From: Stomorhina lunata
Lineage: Eukaryota; Arthropoda; Insecta; Diptera; Rhiniidae
Length of the DNA stretch: 64,000 nt
Assembly (NCBI GenBank): GCA_933228675.1
Contig: OW121742.1
Coordinates: forward strand, 20,587,142-20,651,141
Reading direction: 5' to 3'
This document shows positions 48,282 through 59,539 of the stretch, in pieces. The position numbers and the translations under genes are program-made. Below the pieces are notes generated by a model. It had not been told where the DNA came from. It did no database searches and saw only the letters and a program-made list of their open reading frames with translations. Positions within the stretch are counted from its first letter, which is position 1, and every line of letters begins with the position of its first letter.

Positions 48282-49018
48282 TAAGAAAGTGCTATAGTCG
48301 GTCAAGCCCGACCGTACGATACCCTTCACCACTAAGGTCAAAGGTGTTCTTTTTCCTGTATAAAGACAAATATTTGCTAAATTTTGCCATATCATACAAA
48401 CATTTTCTCAAAACTTATATATTTAAGCTATTTCCTTTATTTGGACTTATATGAGAGCTAGGATCAAATGCGGACCGATTATCTCGAAATTTGGCAAATT
48501 GATTACAGTTGTTACAAAAATTATGTTTGCAAAAAATTAACTTAAGATTCTCATTATCTTCAGATTTAAGAGCGTTTTAGTGATTTTTTGTCTCATTTAG
48601 GGCATTTTTAAAGAAGAGTTTGTATGGGAGCTATGGTCAAATGTGGACCGATTTCAACGAAATTTGGTACAGTGATTTAAGTTTACATAAGCAGTATTTG
48701 TTTTAAATTTCATGAAAAAATATTGATATTTGTAGCCAATATATCAATTCCGCTAAGTGGGACCTATGGGAGGTACCATAAATAATGGACCGATTTTGAC
48801 GAATTTCAACAGCCATGGCCCCAATATAAAAAAAAATATTTGTGCCAAATTTATCCTTAGAATTGCGACCTGTAGTTTAATTACAAAGTTTACATGCGGG
48901 TCCAGTCAGCCGTCCAGGCAGACTAATGGACGGACGGACTGACATCGCTAAATCGACTAAGAAAGTGATTCTAAACCTATTGGTATACTAAAAGGTTGGT
49001 CTAAGACAAATATTTCTC
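48282..49018 (-). mobile_element. DINE-1/INE-1-like non-autonomous Helitron, copy D, 5'-truncated
   Basis: The 3' side (low coordinates) has TTAAGAAAGTGCTATAG, the GTCGGTCAAGCCCGACC hairpin and GATACCCTTCACCACTAAGG. The body matches copy A through TGTCAGTCCGTCCGTCC, GTCGATTTAGCGATG and AGTATACCAATAGG-type sequence. It stops at ACAAATATTTCT; the last ~70 bp (the GTAACGCATAGAA / TATACCCTT end) are missing, replaced by unrelated sequence. Confidence 0.78.
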
Positions 49019-49204
49019 AATCAACATTTATGTATCTTTCCAGAGCAACTAAATTTGACAAAAGTATTTCCGATTTCTTAAAAAAGTTTGGTGTTGATAT
49101 TGGACAAAATCGGTTCATATTTCTTTATAGCTCCCATATTACCCCGCCCCGTGATAAAATTAAATCGAATTATAATAGCTTATCAGTGGGTAAATATTCA
49201 TCGA

Positions 49205-49665
49205 GTACGCTGAATTCAATGGTGCTACCCGTGAATTGAAGGTGTTGCGCAATAAATATTCACGTATCTCTAAAACTGTTTATTTTCTTAATTTAAATAA
49301 AAAAAATCGAAATTCGGCAACAAAAATATCTTTCAGAAACACTTATTATTTTTTTAATCCGAGCAGTCGTTTTTTGTTTGCAAAAAAAATATTACAAAAA
49401 TTTCCATTTTCAAAAATATTTTTTTCCAAAACGACAGCTGAATTTCGATTTCTTTACTTAGTTCAAGAAAATATAAAGTGTTGCTGAAAGATAATTTTGT
49501 GGCCGAATTTCGGTTTTTTTACTTAATTAAAGAAAACTAACAATTTTCGAGTTACGCGAATATTTACTGCGCAACCACCTCCATTTCTTAAAAACACTAT
49601 ATCTCGAAAACTTGAGCTAACCTAAAAAAACGGTTATCACCATTGAATTCTTTACCCACTAGGAG
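49205..49665. repeat. Imperfect inverted repeat with ~110-150-bp arms
   Basis: Left AATTCAATGGTGCTACCC, GTTGCGCAATAAATATTC and CGAAATTCGGCAAC are mirrored on the right by the complements of AATTCAATGGTGATAACC, GTTGCGCAGTAAATATTC and CGAAATTCGGCCAC. The arms enclose a direct duplication of CTGAATTTCGATTTCTTTAC / CCGAATTTCGGTTTTTTTAC. It could be a foldback MITE. Exact ends and a target duplication were not found. Confidence 0.65.
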
Positions 49666-49709
49666 TCCCTTTTATCGGTTTTTTCAACTAGCACAGTGTT
49701 ATTATTACA

Positions 49710-50152
49710 ATCAAAATGGACTGAGAAAAACAAGTACGGGAAAATATAATTAAAGCTTTTTTTAAAAAACTTCCATCATGGACTTAAAACAAAAAACAGC
49801 AAAATAGTAAAAAAGTTAAAAATTAACCCTCGACCTATTTCAAATGCCAGTAAACGGTTTAAGAAAGACCTGTGTATTGAAAGAAAGCCTAGATCGGGAA
49901 GTAGAAAAGGTCGAAGGAATATTGGCAAGGCAAAAGAAGTCGAGCAACTCTTTCGAAGAGCACACAGTGGTTTAAATAAAAAAAAAAGTGGTAATACCTT
50001 GTATCTTCTAAACTGTAGGTCTGATTGCATCAGTATGTATGAAAAAATTGTTAAGGAGAACCTAAGCTTTCTAAATTTTGGATGTATTGCTACCCCTGTG
50101 TTTACACACGATGAATCATTGGGCGTCAAAGTAGATCACCTCAGAAGTAAAT
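49710..50152 (+). pseudogene. Possible decayed mariner/Tc1-type transposase N-terminal remnant
   Basis: A plus-strand frame without a credible ATG reads SKRFKKDLCIERKPRSGSRK (49852-49911), then GRRNIGKAKEVEQLFRR. Positioned like the linker after the first helix-turn-helix of mariner/Tc1 transposases, RKPRSGSRKG resembles their RKPGSGR(K/P) motif. Continuation to the stop near 50150 (ending HLRSK) has no recognisable catalytic residues. The minus-strand open frame 49776-50129 is the shadow. Family assignment is tentative, from the one motif. Confidence 0.4.
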
Positions 50153-50990
50153 AAGCTTCTAAACCGTGTAACTCTTTCAATTATGTCTAATGTGGTTGAT
50201 TTTTTACATTTTGGAATGAGCTTAGATGAAACGAAGAAAAAAATGCTCACTTTACTAACATAAATGTTATGGGTTTTTCAGTTATTTCATTTCAAAATAA
50301 AAAATTTTCTCTTCGACTTTTTTCAGATTTTGGAAGATATTTGAGATTTTCGACATTAAACTGATAATTTTTAAGAAATACTAACATTAGCCAACACTTT
50401 AGGAAATAATACTAGAAAAAGACATTTTTAAATATTTCAGACCGTTTTGTGTTGAGACCTTTCCAAAGTCAAATATTTTTCGCTGATCGAAAAAATTATA
50501 TTTTTTCTTTATAGATGATATCAATTTTATACTTCTTGGTAAAAAGCTTTTATTTAAAAAGTTAATATTTTATTATATAATTGTAGAAAATGGGGTTCTA
50601 GGACGATTTTATTCGAAATTTGAAGGCAGTGCTACAATCACCCTACGTACAGCATCGACCAATTTTGTCTGATTTTTATGAAAATTTCCATAGACCAAAT
50701 TTCCATACAACATAATTATAATTCCAAAAAAAGGTCAGTTGGGTTTAATTTTTTAAAATTATTAAAATTGCTTTATATAAACATTAAATGTAGCTTTATT
50801 ATTACAAAACATCATTTATATATCTTGTACAGTTTTTCAAAAATTGGACGTCAAAGTTGGAAAATAAAGAAAAAAAATTTTCTAAAATATACATTTTTTG
50901 TAAATTTTTCCCAGAAATATTTAGGAGTTTTTAAATATTTGTAAAAAATTAGCAATATATTAACCTGGACATGTTTTCTATTTCATTGAT
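50153..50990. other. Non-coding spacer
   Basis: AT-rich. The plus-strand frame 50678-50944 has no recognisable domain. Nothing else supported. Confidence 0.45.
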
Positions 50991-50994
50991 GTAT

Positions 50995-52146
50995 AAAAAG
51001 TCCTATAAAAAGTAAATTTTTGAAAAATTTCCTATAAAAAGTAAATATTTTAGCACGCATTTTATACATATATAAGTAGTTAGTTGTCAGTTTAAAACCA
51101 GAATCATTTTGAGCCTATTGGTACGCAAGGGTTAATTTTGTATAAAAATGTAATTAAAGGCTTTTTTGAACGATTTGTTGAATTTTTTTTTTTCAAATAT
51201 AATAATAAAAAAATGTAGTTTTTAGTACCTTTTTAAAAAAAAATTGAATTTTTTAAAAATTTGACTTTTGACCCTGGTAATAATAGGGTTAATGACATCC
51301 AATTTCAACCAAAGTTCATCTGATTTCAACTTTGGTTGAAATCGGATATATATTTCTACCCATCGCAATAATAATAATTATAGTTCTGTTTATAAAAACT
51401 GCTAATATATAACAATTCACGTGCTTTTTTATAACTTTGGTGAAAAATTGATTTATCCAAATCCTTTGGCCTTAAGTCGCAGGTACTGCTAAGCCGTTAG
51501 AGATATCGATTTAATTCTTTCTTTGTACTAATCTGCAGGGTGTTTTACTAACACTCTGGAACTGGTTTTTTAGTTTTTTCAAATTCGTCTAACAAACTAT
51601 TGAAAAAACTAAAAAAGTTGTTTTGAAAACGGTATGAAAAAAAAAATTTTTTTTTCGTCCTATGCAAAAGTGACTTAACGTTAGCCCATTACAACAAAAA
51701 TGGATAATTAAATATCTGGAAGGTCTCAAAAAAGTAAAACCAGTAAAAAATTTTAAAATTTATTAAAAGTAATAAATGTTTTTATTGTATATGTTCTGGA
51801 GCGTCTTCAAGGACTTAAAATATTTTGGGAAACCCTTAATAATTAGGAAACCTTTCAACAGATTTTAATGGCTTATATCTCGTTGGTAAGCCTATTTTGT
51901 TATCTGTATCATGCTGTTAAAAATGTATTTAAAAACATATTCTTAGTAGAAAGATTTTGAAGAAATCTAAAGAAACCCCTCAGTTTTCACATATAACTGG
52001 GATGTCCAAATTTTGGCGTCATGTCGGCATGATTTCCCGATATCTGATCTGAATGAAACTTTGTATTTGGATTATTAGGGTCAAATGAAACAAATTTAGG
52101 GGTGCGTCTTTTGGTACAAGGCCTTTAGTTTTTTTGGAACACACTA
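50995..52146 (-). mobile_element. Dispersed element family member B, with 2-3 monomers of the 29-bp repeat
   Basis: Inverted partner of 3460-4590. Reading the minus strand from 52146: GTGTGTTCCAAAAAAAC, TTCATTCAGATCAGATATCG, TTTTTGTTGTAATGGGCTAA, AACACCCTGCAGATT, GCACGTGAATTG, AATTAACCCTTGCGTACC, then ATTTACTTTTTATAGGAAAT. At 50999-51050 there are only two to three 29-bp monomers where member A has a 3-kb array. No coding capacity. Confidence 0.7.
51302..51342. repeat. Perfect hairpin, 15-bp arms
   Basis: ATTTCAACCAAAGTT (51302-51316) and AACTTTGGTTGAAAT (51328-51342) are exact complements with an 11-base loop. Member A has only one diverged arm at the corresponding place (about 4240), so the hairpin arose by local inverted duplication in member B. 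Confidence 0.88.
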
Positions 52147-52170
52147 GTATACAAGTACATAAAAGTTAAT

Positions 52171-53290
52171 CAGGGGTGTCATAGAAACCAATTTCATTAG
52201 TATTGGTTTTGAAAACGACAAAAAAATGAAATTGGTGTCATGAATTCCAATATTAATGTTCGAGCTACATTTTCTATTGGTTTTATGTGTTACAGAAAAT
52301 AATATTATTAGTTTAGTATTGGAAATAAATCAAGCAACTTACAGTTAACAGATTTCATTTCAAAATTGGTCTATCAATTTAAAACAAAGGCGTTACTGGC
52401 CAACTGGTGCCTTTTTTGATTAAAAGATCCACTAAGAACAGATTTTTGAAAATTTGGCCTTGTGGGGGATAAAAAAGGGAAAATTCAATAACGCTATAAT
52501 TCCCAAACTAAAAACAATAGAACCAAAATTGAAATCGAGTTTGGATCAGTTACAAAAATAATAACAAATAACAGTACAAGTGGTAAGTACTTTTCGAAAA
52601 AAGGGGAGAAAAAGAGAAAAAATATTTTTGGTACTTTTTAGCTTTAACTTTCAAATAAACAGAGATGGGTGAAAAGTTTACATAGCATTTTTTATCATGT
52701 AATAAGATAAAAACAAGTTTTGGTACTTTTTGTCTTTGGAATCAATGAACCGTATCGACAAACATAAAAAATATCAAAAAATGGGGAAAATTATAATATA
52801 ATTATATTAGAATATTCTTTGTATGGAGGTACTGGCGAAGCAAATGCATATCAAAATATTTGTTTGCAATTTAATGAATATCGCATGTAAGTGACAATCG
52901 TCCTTTGATTGGCTGTGGTTTGTTTCTTGGTGTAGATAGATTACATTGTTTCCAGTCCGCAATTCGGTCATTTCATGATGTTGAGGTATACAAGCTTCAT
53001 TTGTCCAAATAACAGCGTTTTCTTTATAGCTTCACCACAAACATCGCACAGAACTAAACACTTTTCTTCAAATAATTTTCTTTAATAATTTTTATTTTAT
53101 TTTTTTATTTGATTTTTGATGTTTCAAAAAAATTTCAAATGAAATAATAAAAAAATTGATTCGAACATTTTGTTTGATTTCAAAACCAATAACAACAAAA
53201 CCGACTTGGTTTCATGACACCAAATATAACCGGTATTGGTTTTAAAAACCGATAAATTTAATAACTGACTTGGTTTCTATGACACCCCTG
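52171..53290. mobile_element. Non-autonomous DNA element, 1120 bp, perfect 21-bp inverted ends
   Basis: CAGGGGTGTCATAGAAACCA plus one more A at the left is matched perfectly by the reverse complement at 53270-53290, and ends starting CAGGGG are typical of hAT elements. An 8-bp duplication is not present (AAGTTAAT against AATATATC); only AAT is shared, so the superfamily is uncertain. Internal inverted similarity includes CCAATATTAATG / CCAATACTAAT- and GGTTTTGAAAACGACA-type strings near both ends. No transposase frame recognised. Confidence 0.78.
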
Positions 53291-54610
53291 AATATATCTC
53301 ATTGAAAAGTCCATTTAGTTCTCAGTACCATGCTGCTAAACACTTTTTTGATAACGTATTCTATTTCACAGTGGATCGGTCAGACAGAAGACCGGGATAT
53401 GGTATTCCGGGTGAACAGTGGTAAGATCGCCTATATGCACAAATGAAACATTCCCATTAATACCCAAAAATTCCCTAAAACTACGCCTCTTTTTTATTTT
53501 AATAACAAAAAAACTCAGATATTCACATAAAACATAAATTTGCTCCATATCAATTTTACTTATCAGAAGGAACTTCATACTCATATGTAGATTTCTCTAC
53601 ATATTAATATATTTTTATTTTCAAACGACCATACAGATGGCAGCAAAAAATAAAAGCCAACAACCAAACAGTTATGGTTATAATGTCCTAATGGAATAAG
53701 TATATATGCATGTATACAAAATGGGGGAAAAAAGGACCTAAGAAAAAAAATAAAATAAAAATGATTGAAACAATTCGGTTTATTTGAAATATTTGCTCTA
53801 CATGCAACCAGAGACCAAAAAGGTTAAATATGAATTTTATAAATTTCATATACAAAACCCAGATGAACTGAAGGAAATGGAGAAAAACAAATAATAAATA
53901 TAAAAAAATCTAGAGAAAAAAATATTAAATGAATTCCTAATAATGGCTAGAAACTAGCAGCAGTAGCAGCTACAATATATGTTTGTATGTACCACCAACA
54001 GCAGCACAAAATACAAGTGGTCATATAATATTTATAATTTATTTTACAGCCTCCAGTTACAAAATAGATTAAAATTTGTTAGTTAAAGCAAAAAAAATCA
54101 AAACATTGGGCTAACATATCCTTTTCTCCAAAATAAAAAAATCCAATTTAGGAATATTGCTAATGGTATTGCTCATATAATTATAACAAGCCATAAATTA
54201 TTGCATTTTTATATAAACAATTTTTATAAAAGAAATATTTTTTCAAACTAATTTTTAAATTAATCAGCATTACCAGCTGAAATGCATTTCTACAGACCTT
54301 TAGAAAAATTTTAATGTAAATTTCCCTGATTTTCATTCATTTTATTTAAGCAAATTATATATGTATTTTATGAATGACTCATAGCAATTTTGGCCAATTA
54401 AACAATCAAACAGACTTTTTTTAACTTGAAAATGATGCTGGCAAAATCGGCGGCCTGATCTCAACACAAATGAAAATCAACCCCCTGAAAATGGCTTTTC
54501 ATTGTTTTCAAGCTATCGTCATCTGACTGGCTTATGGTCTGAGAAAAGGGTTCTTAAATATTACCGTTATTTTCTATTTGATGCCTTGAATACAAGAAAT
54601 AGATGTTTTT
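53291..54610. other. Non-coding spacer
   Basis: AT-rich. The minus-strand frame 53366-53584 has no recognisable domain. The first 70 bp resemble 51880-51955 (TATATCTCRTTG, ACCATGCTGCTAAA / ATCATGCTGTTAAA), a third fragment of the 3.5/52-kb element family. CAGCAGTAGCAGC simple sequence lies near 53955-54005. Confidence 0.5.
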
Positions 54611-54615
54611 AAAAT

Positions 54616-54708
54616 TTTAAAAATTATTCCTACTCTAGATTTTTTTGTAAGTTTTTAAAAAAATAATATGAAAACTTTGTTAATCTACTACATTTTCAAT
54701 TGAAATTT
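54616..54708 (+). repeat. Direct repeat flanking the 54.7-57.4 kb array (left)
   Basis: AAAAATTATTCCTACTCTAG, AATATGAAAACTTTGTTA and CTACTACATTTTCAATTGAA occur here and again at 57374-57468 with about 90% identity by eye. Confidence 0.88.
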
Positions 54709-57370
54709 TTCAAAAATTTACTATTTATAGGAAATTTTTCAAAAATTTACTATTTATAGGAAATTTTTAAAAAATTTACTATTTATAGGAAATTTTTAAA
54801 AAATTTACTATTTATAGGAAATTTTTCAAAAATTTACTATTTATAGGAAATTTTTCAAAAATTTACTATTTATAGGAAATTTTTCAAAAATTTACTATTT
54901 ATAGGAAATTTTTCAAAAATTTACTATTTATAGGAAATTTTTCAAAAATTTACTATTTATAGGAAATTTTTCAAAAATTTACTATTTATAGGAAATTTTT
55001 CAAAAATTTACTATTTATAGGAAATTTTTCAAAAATTTACTATTTATAGGAAATTTTTCAAAAATTTACTATTTATAGGAAATTTTTCAAAAATTTACTA
55101 TTTATAGGAAATTTTTCAAAAATTTACTATTTATAGGAAATTTTTCAAAAATTTACTATTTATAGGAAATTTTTAAAAAATTTACTATTTATAGGAAATT
55201 TTTAAAAAATTTACTATTTATAGGAAATTTTTCAAAAATTTACTATTTATAGGAAATTTTTCAAAAATTTACTATTTATAGGAAATTTTTCAAAAATTTA
55301 CTATTTATAGGAAATTTTTCAAAAATTTACTATTTATAGGAAATTTTTCAAAAATTTACTATTTATAGGAAATTTTTCAAAAATTTACTATTTATAGGAA
55401 ATTTTTCAAAAATTTACTATTTATAGGAAATTTTTCAAAAATTTACTATTTATAGGAAATTTTTCAAAAATTTACTATTTATAGGAAATTTTTCAAAAAT
55501 TTACTATTTATAGGAAATTTTTCAAAAATTTACTATTTATAGGAAATTTTTCAAAAATTTACTATTTATAGGAAATTTTTCAAAAATTTACTATTTATAG
55601 GAAATTTTCAAAAATTTACTATTTATAGGAAATTTTCAAAAATTTACTATTTATAGGAAATTTTTCAAAAATTTACTATTTATAGGAAATTTTTCAAAAA
55701 TTTACTATTTATAGGAAATTTTTCAAAAATTTACTATTTATAGGAAATTTTTCAAAAATTTACTATTTATAGGAAATTTTTCAAAAATTTACTATTTATA
55801 GGAAATTTTTCAAAAATTTACTATTTATAGGAAATTTTTAAAAAATTTACTATTTATAGGAAATTTTTAAAAAATTTACTATTTATAGGAAATTTTTCAA
55901 AAATTTACTATTTATAGGAAATTTTTCAAAAATTTACTATTTATAGGAAATTTTTCAAAAATTTACTATTTATAGGAAATTTTTCAAAAATTTACTATTT
56001 ATAGGAAATTTTTCAAAAATTTACTATTTATAGGAAATTTTTCAAAAATTTACTATTTATAGGAAATTTTTCAAAAATTTACTATTTATAGGAAATTTTT
56101 CAAAAATTTACTATTTATAGGAAATTTTTCAAAAATTTACTATTTATAGGAAATTTTTCAAAAATTTACTATTTATAGGAAATTTTTCAAAAATTTACTA
56201 TTTATAGGAAATTTTTCAAAAATTTACTATTTATAGGAAATTTTTCAAAAATTTACTATTTATAGGAAATTTTCAAAAATTTACTATTTATAGGAAATTT
56301 TCAAAAATTTACTATTTATAGGAAATTTTTCAAAAATTTACTATTTATAGGAAATTTTTCAAAAATTTACTATTTATAGAAAATTTTTCAAAAATTTACT
56401 ATTTATAGGAAATTTTTCAAAAATTTGCTTTTTATAGGAAATTTTTCAAAAATTTACTGTTTATAGGAAATTTTTCAAAAATTTACTATTTATAGGAAAT
56501 TTTTCAAAAGGTTACTATTTATATAAAATTTTTCAAAAATTTTCTTTTTATAGGAAATTTTTCAAAAATTTACTTTTTATAGGAAAATTTTTCAAAAATT
56601 TACTATTTATAGGAAATTTTTCAAAAATTTACTGTTTATAGGAAATTTTTAAAAAATTTACTATTTATAGGAAATTTTTAAAAAATTTACTATTTATAGC
56701 AAATTTTTCAAAAATTTTCTATTTATAGGAAATTTTCAAAAATTTACTATTTATAGGAAATTTTTCAATAATTTACTACTTATAGGAAATTTTTCAAAAA
56801 TTTACTATTTATAGGATATTTTTCAAAAATTTACTGTTTATAGGAATTTTTTCAAAAATTTACTATTTATAGGAAATTTTTCAAAAATTTACTATTTATA
56901 GGAAATTTTTCAAAAATTTACTGTTTATAGGAAATTTTTCAAAAATTTACTATTTATAGGAAATTTTCAAAAATTTACTATTTTGATAGGAAATTTTTCA
57001 AAAATTTACTATTTATAGGAAATTTTTCAAAAATTTACTGTTTATAGGAAATTTTTCAAAAATTTACTATTTATAGGAAATTTTTCAAAAATTTACTATT
57101 TATAGGAAATTTTCAAAAATTTACTATTTATAGGAAATTTTTCAAAAATTTACTATTTATAGGAAATTTTTCAAAAATTTACTATTTATAGAAAATTTTT
57201 CATAAATTTACTATTTATAGCAAATTTTTAAAAAAATTTCTTTTTATAGGAAATTTTTAAAAAATTTACTATTTATAGGAAATTTTTAAAAAATTGGCTA
57301 TTTGTAGGAAATTTTTAGAAAACTTACTATTTATAGGAGATTTTTAGAAAATTAAAAAAAAAATTTACTA
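54709..57370. repeat. 29-bp minisatellite array, about 92 monomers, 665-bp (23-mer) higher-order repeat
   Basis: The monomer is GGAAATTTTTCAAAAATTTA then CTATTTATA. A pair of TTTTTAAAAAATTTAC monomers starts at 54759, 55165 and 55830, and a pair of 28-bp GGAAATTTTCAAAAA monomers at 55600 and 56265. The 665-bp spacing equals 21 x 29 + 2 x 28. The first interval of 406 bp (14 x 29) is the same unit with nine monomers, including both short ones, missing. The right 900 bp are more divergent. Confidence 0.97.
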
Positions 57371-57373
57371 TTT

Positions 57374-57468
57374 AATTTTTAAAAATTATTCCTACTCTAG
57401 ATTTTTTTTAAATTTTTTACAAAACAATATGAAAACTTTGTTATTCTACTACATTTTCAATTGAAATT
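57374..57468 (+). repeat. Direct repeat flanking the 54.7-57.4 kb array (right)
   Basis: Partner of 54616-54708. It leads straight into the CAATTG-based array, whereas the left copy leads into the 29-bp array after CATTTTCAATTGAAAT. Confidence 0.88.
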
Positions 57469-58172
57469 GAGAAATTTTCAATTGAAAATTTTTTAATCCA
57501 CATTAAGAATTTTCAATTGATATTGAGAAATTTTCAATTGAAATTAAGAATTTTCAATTGAAATTGACAAATTTTCAATTGAAGTCGAGAATTTTCAATT
57601 AAAAATGAGAAATTTTCAATTAAAATTGAGAAAATTGGAAATGAGGAACATTTAATTGAAATTGAAACATTTTTAATATAAATTAAGAATTTTCAATTGA
57701 TATTGAGAAATTGTCAATTGAAATTGAGAATATTAAATTAAAAATTAGTTATTTTTAATTAAAATTGAGAAAAATCCTATTAGAAATGTAAAAAATTTAA
57801 TTGAAATTAAGAAATTTTTAACTGAAATTAAGAATTTTCAATTGAAATTGAGAGTTTTTAATTAAAAATGAGAAATTTTCAATTAAAATTGAGAAAACAC
57901 CAATTGGAAATGTAAACAATTTAATTGAAATTAAGAAATTTTAAACCGAAATTGAGAATTTTCAATTGAAATTGAAAAGTTATCATTTTCAACTGAAAAT
58001 TCTCAATTTCAATTGAATATTTCTCAATTTTAATTGAAAAGTCTTAACTTCAATTGACAATTTCTGAATTTTATTAGAAAATTTTCAATTTCAAATTACT
58101 ATTTCTCAATTTTAATTGAATGTTTCTCAATTTAAAATAAAATTTTTCAATTTGAATTAAAAATTTCTCAAT
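57455..58172. repeat. CAATTG-based minisatellite (~20-22 bp) with orientation switch
   Basis: Degenerate units of ATTTTCAATTGAAATTGAGA contain the palindrome TTTCAATTGAAA. Up to about 57975 the GAGAAA follows each palindrome; beyond 57985 the order is reversed (TTTCTCAATTTTAATTGAA), so the array is a foldback like the one at 1-1236, here with unequal arms. It abuts the PLE fragment on the right, as does the 1-1425 array. Confidence 0.9.
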
Positions 58173-58182
58173 TACAAAAAAC

Positions 58183-58345
58183 GCGTCGAGAAAAGATTTC
58201 CCCAACAACATTTTTTGGTTTTATCAAAAAAATATTTATTACAATAATAAATAATGGTAATAAATTGGGATCTTAGTGCAATACGCTATAGTAAAACTTT
58301 TTAATTAAATGTTTAATGTCCCAAAATTTTTGATAAATCTTTTTA
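58183..58345 (+). mobile_element. Penelope-like element terminal fragment, second copy (inverted relative to 1389-1555)
   Basis: About 160 bp matches 1389-1555 in reverse complement at roughly 90% by eye. It begins AAACGCGTCGAG, i.e. at the GAAA/stem III/cleavage-site end of the hammerhead, but the CTGATGA and stem II part is absent and replaced by the CAATTG array. This copy therefore cannot form the ribozyme. Confidence 0.6.
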
Positions 58346-59539
58346 CACTTGAAAATGTTGCATTTATTTCATTATAAGATTTTTATTGAAAAAGATAACA
58401 AAAAAATATAGAGTCCTCCTAAAAAAATTTTTAGTTATAAAAGTTGTTTTCCCGTACAATAGCAAAACTACCCCAATCAGTAAAAAGTTACCCAAAACTT
58501 ACCCAATTGTGTTCCCGTGTTCTGTTTTGGTTTGAATCTCTATTAAATTGAGAAAGTAATTTTATTTTCCCTCTTGCTCAAAACTATACAAACTTTGCCT
58601 TTAAAAGATATTTATTTGTAAGGGGAAATTATATAGCTAGGATCTTAAAACACATCAAGCTTTATTTTAAGGGGATGGCTTAAAGGTCATATAAGTCATA
58701 CATAAGAATCGAGCCGCTCTACTAGACATAAATACACAAAACTACAATGATAAGTATTTATATTGGGCCAAAAGGAAACGTATATTAATTTGGTTGTTGT
58801 ATTAAATTGAGTGCACACGTCATGGTTGCCTGCCTCATCATCATCCTCATCATCGTCTGTATTGGTTAATATTGCTGTAGTTATAGATGTTTGCTGCTAT
58901 GGCTGTAGATGTTGCCAATACAAATTGTTCAGTGACTCGTATTGAAATCATTATTACTCGTACTCTTTTGTATTAAAAATAAAAATATTTTGCGTTGAAA
59001 TCATTTCCAAAGAAACCCACAAAAAATATACAACAAAAAAAAAATTAACTACATAATGTTTATAGGATGCAAATGGTTAAGTGATAAGTATGTGACAAAA
59101 ATTTAAGTCTAAAAAATCTATAAGAAGATTTTTAAAAATTTTTGTAATAAACATTTTCTGATACTAAATTTTCTTGCGTAGAAAATATCTTAGTTACAAA
59201 CATTTTTCTGAAGCAATTTTTTTGTTAACAAAATTTTCTTTGTGATTTGAAAACATCTTCAACTTAAGCTTTTCTTCTATATATTTTTTGCATAAATTTT
59301 TACTTTATGATTTTTATTTGCTATCAGAGAAAAAGTATAAATGTGTGAACATCAAAGGTCGTATTGTACTATTGAAAGAAATAAATTTATTTATGGTGTA
59401 TTGAAGTATAAAATTGCGTACAAGAACGAATTAATTTCAGACAGTCAAAATCGACAGAAAATAACACATTGTTCCATCGAACATAAAGCGAAATGGAACA
59501 AGAGTCTGGTAGCTTAAGAGGACTATTGGAAACTTTTCG
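58346..59539. other. Non-coding spacer
   Basis: No gene recognised. Includes CATCATCATCCTCATCATCG simple sequence near 58836. Nothing else supported. Confidence 0.45.

Noticed and set aside
49776..50129. 117-residue minus-strand open frame
   Set aside because: The opposite strand carries a motif-bearing transposase-like frame; the minus frame is most likely its shadow.
52850..53060. Possible Cys-containing coding fragment (CDVCGEAIKKT on minus strand)
   Set aside because: Only one short cysteine pair, stops soon after, and no recognisable transposase motif.
1389..58345. Whole-window inverted duplication suggested by several inverted element pairs
   Set aside because: The axes differ widely: the coordinate sums of the pairs are about 59.7, 55.6 and 85 kb, and the intervening sequence does not match. 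Independent insertions explain the pairs better.
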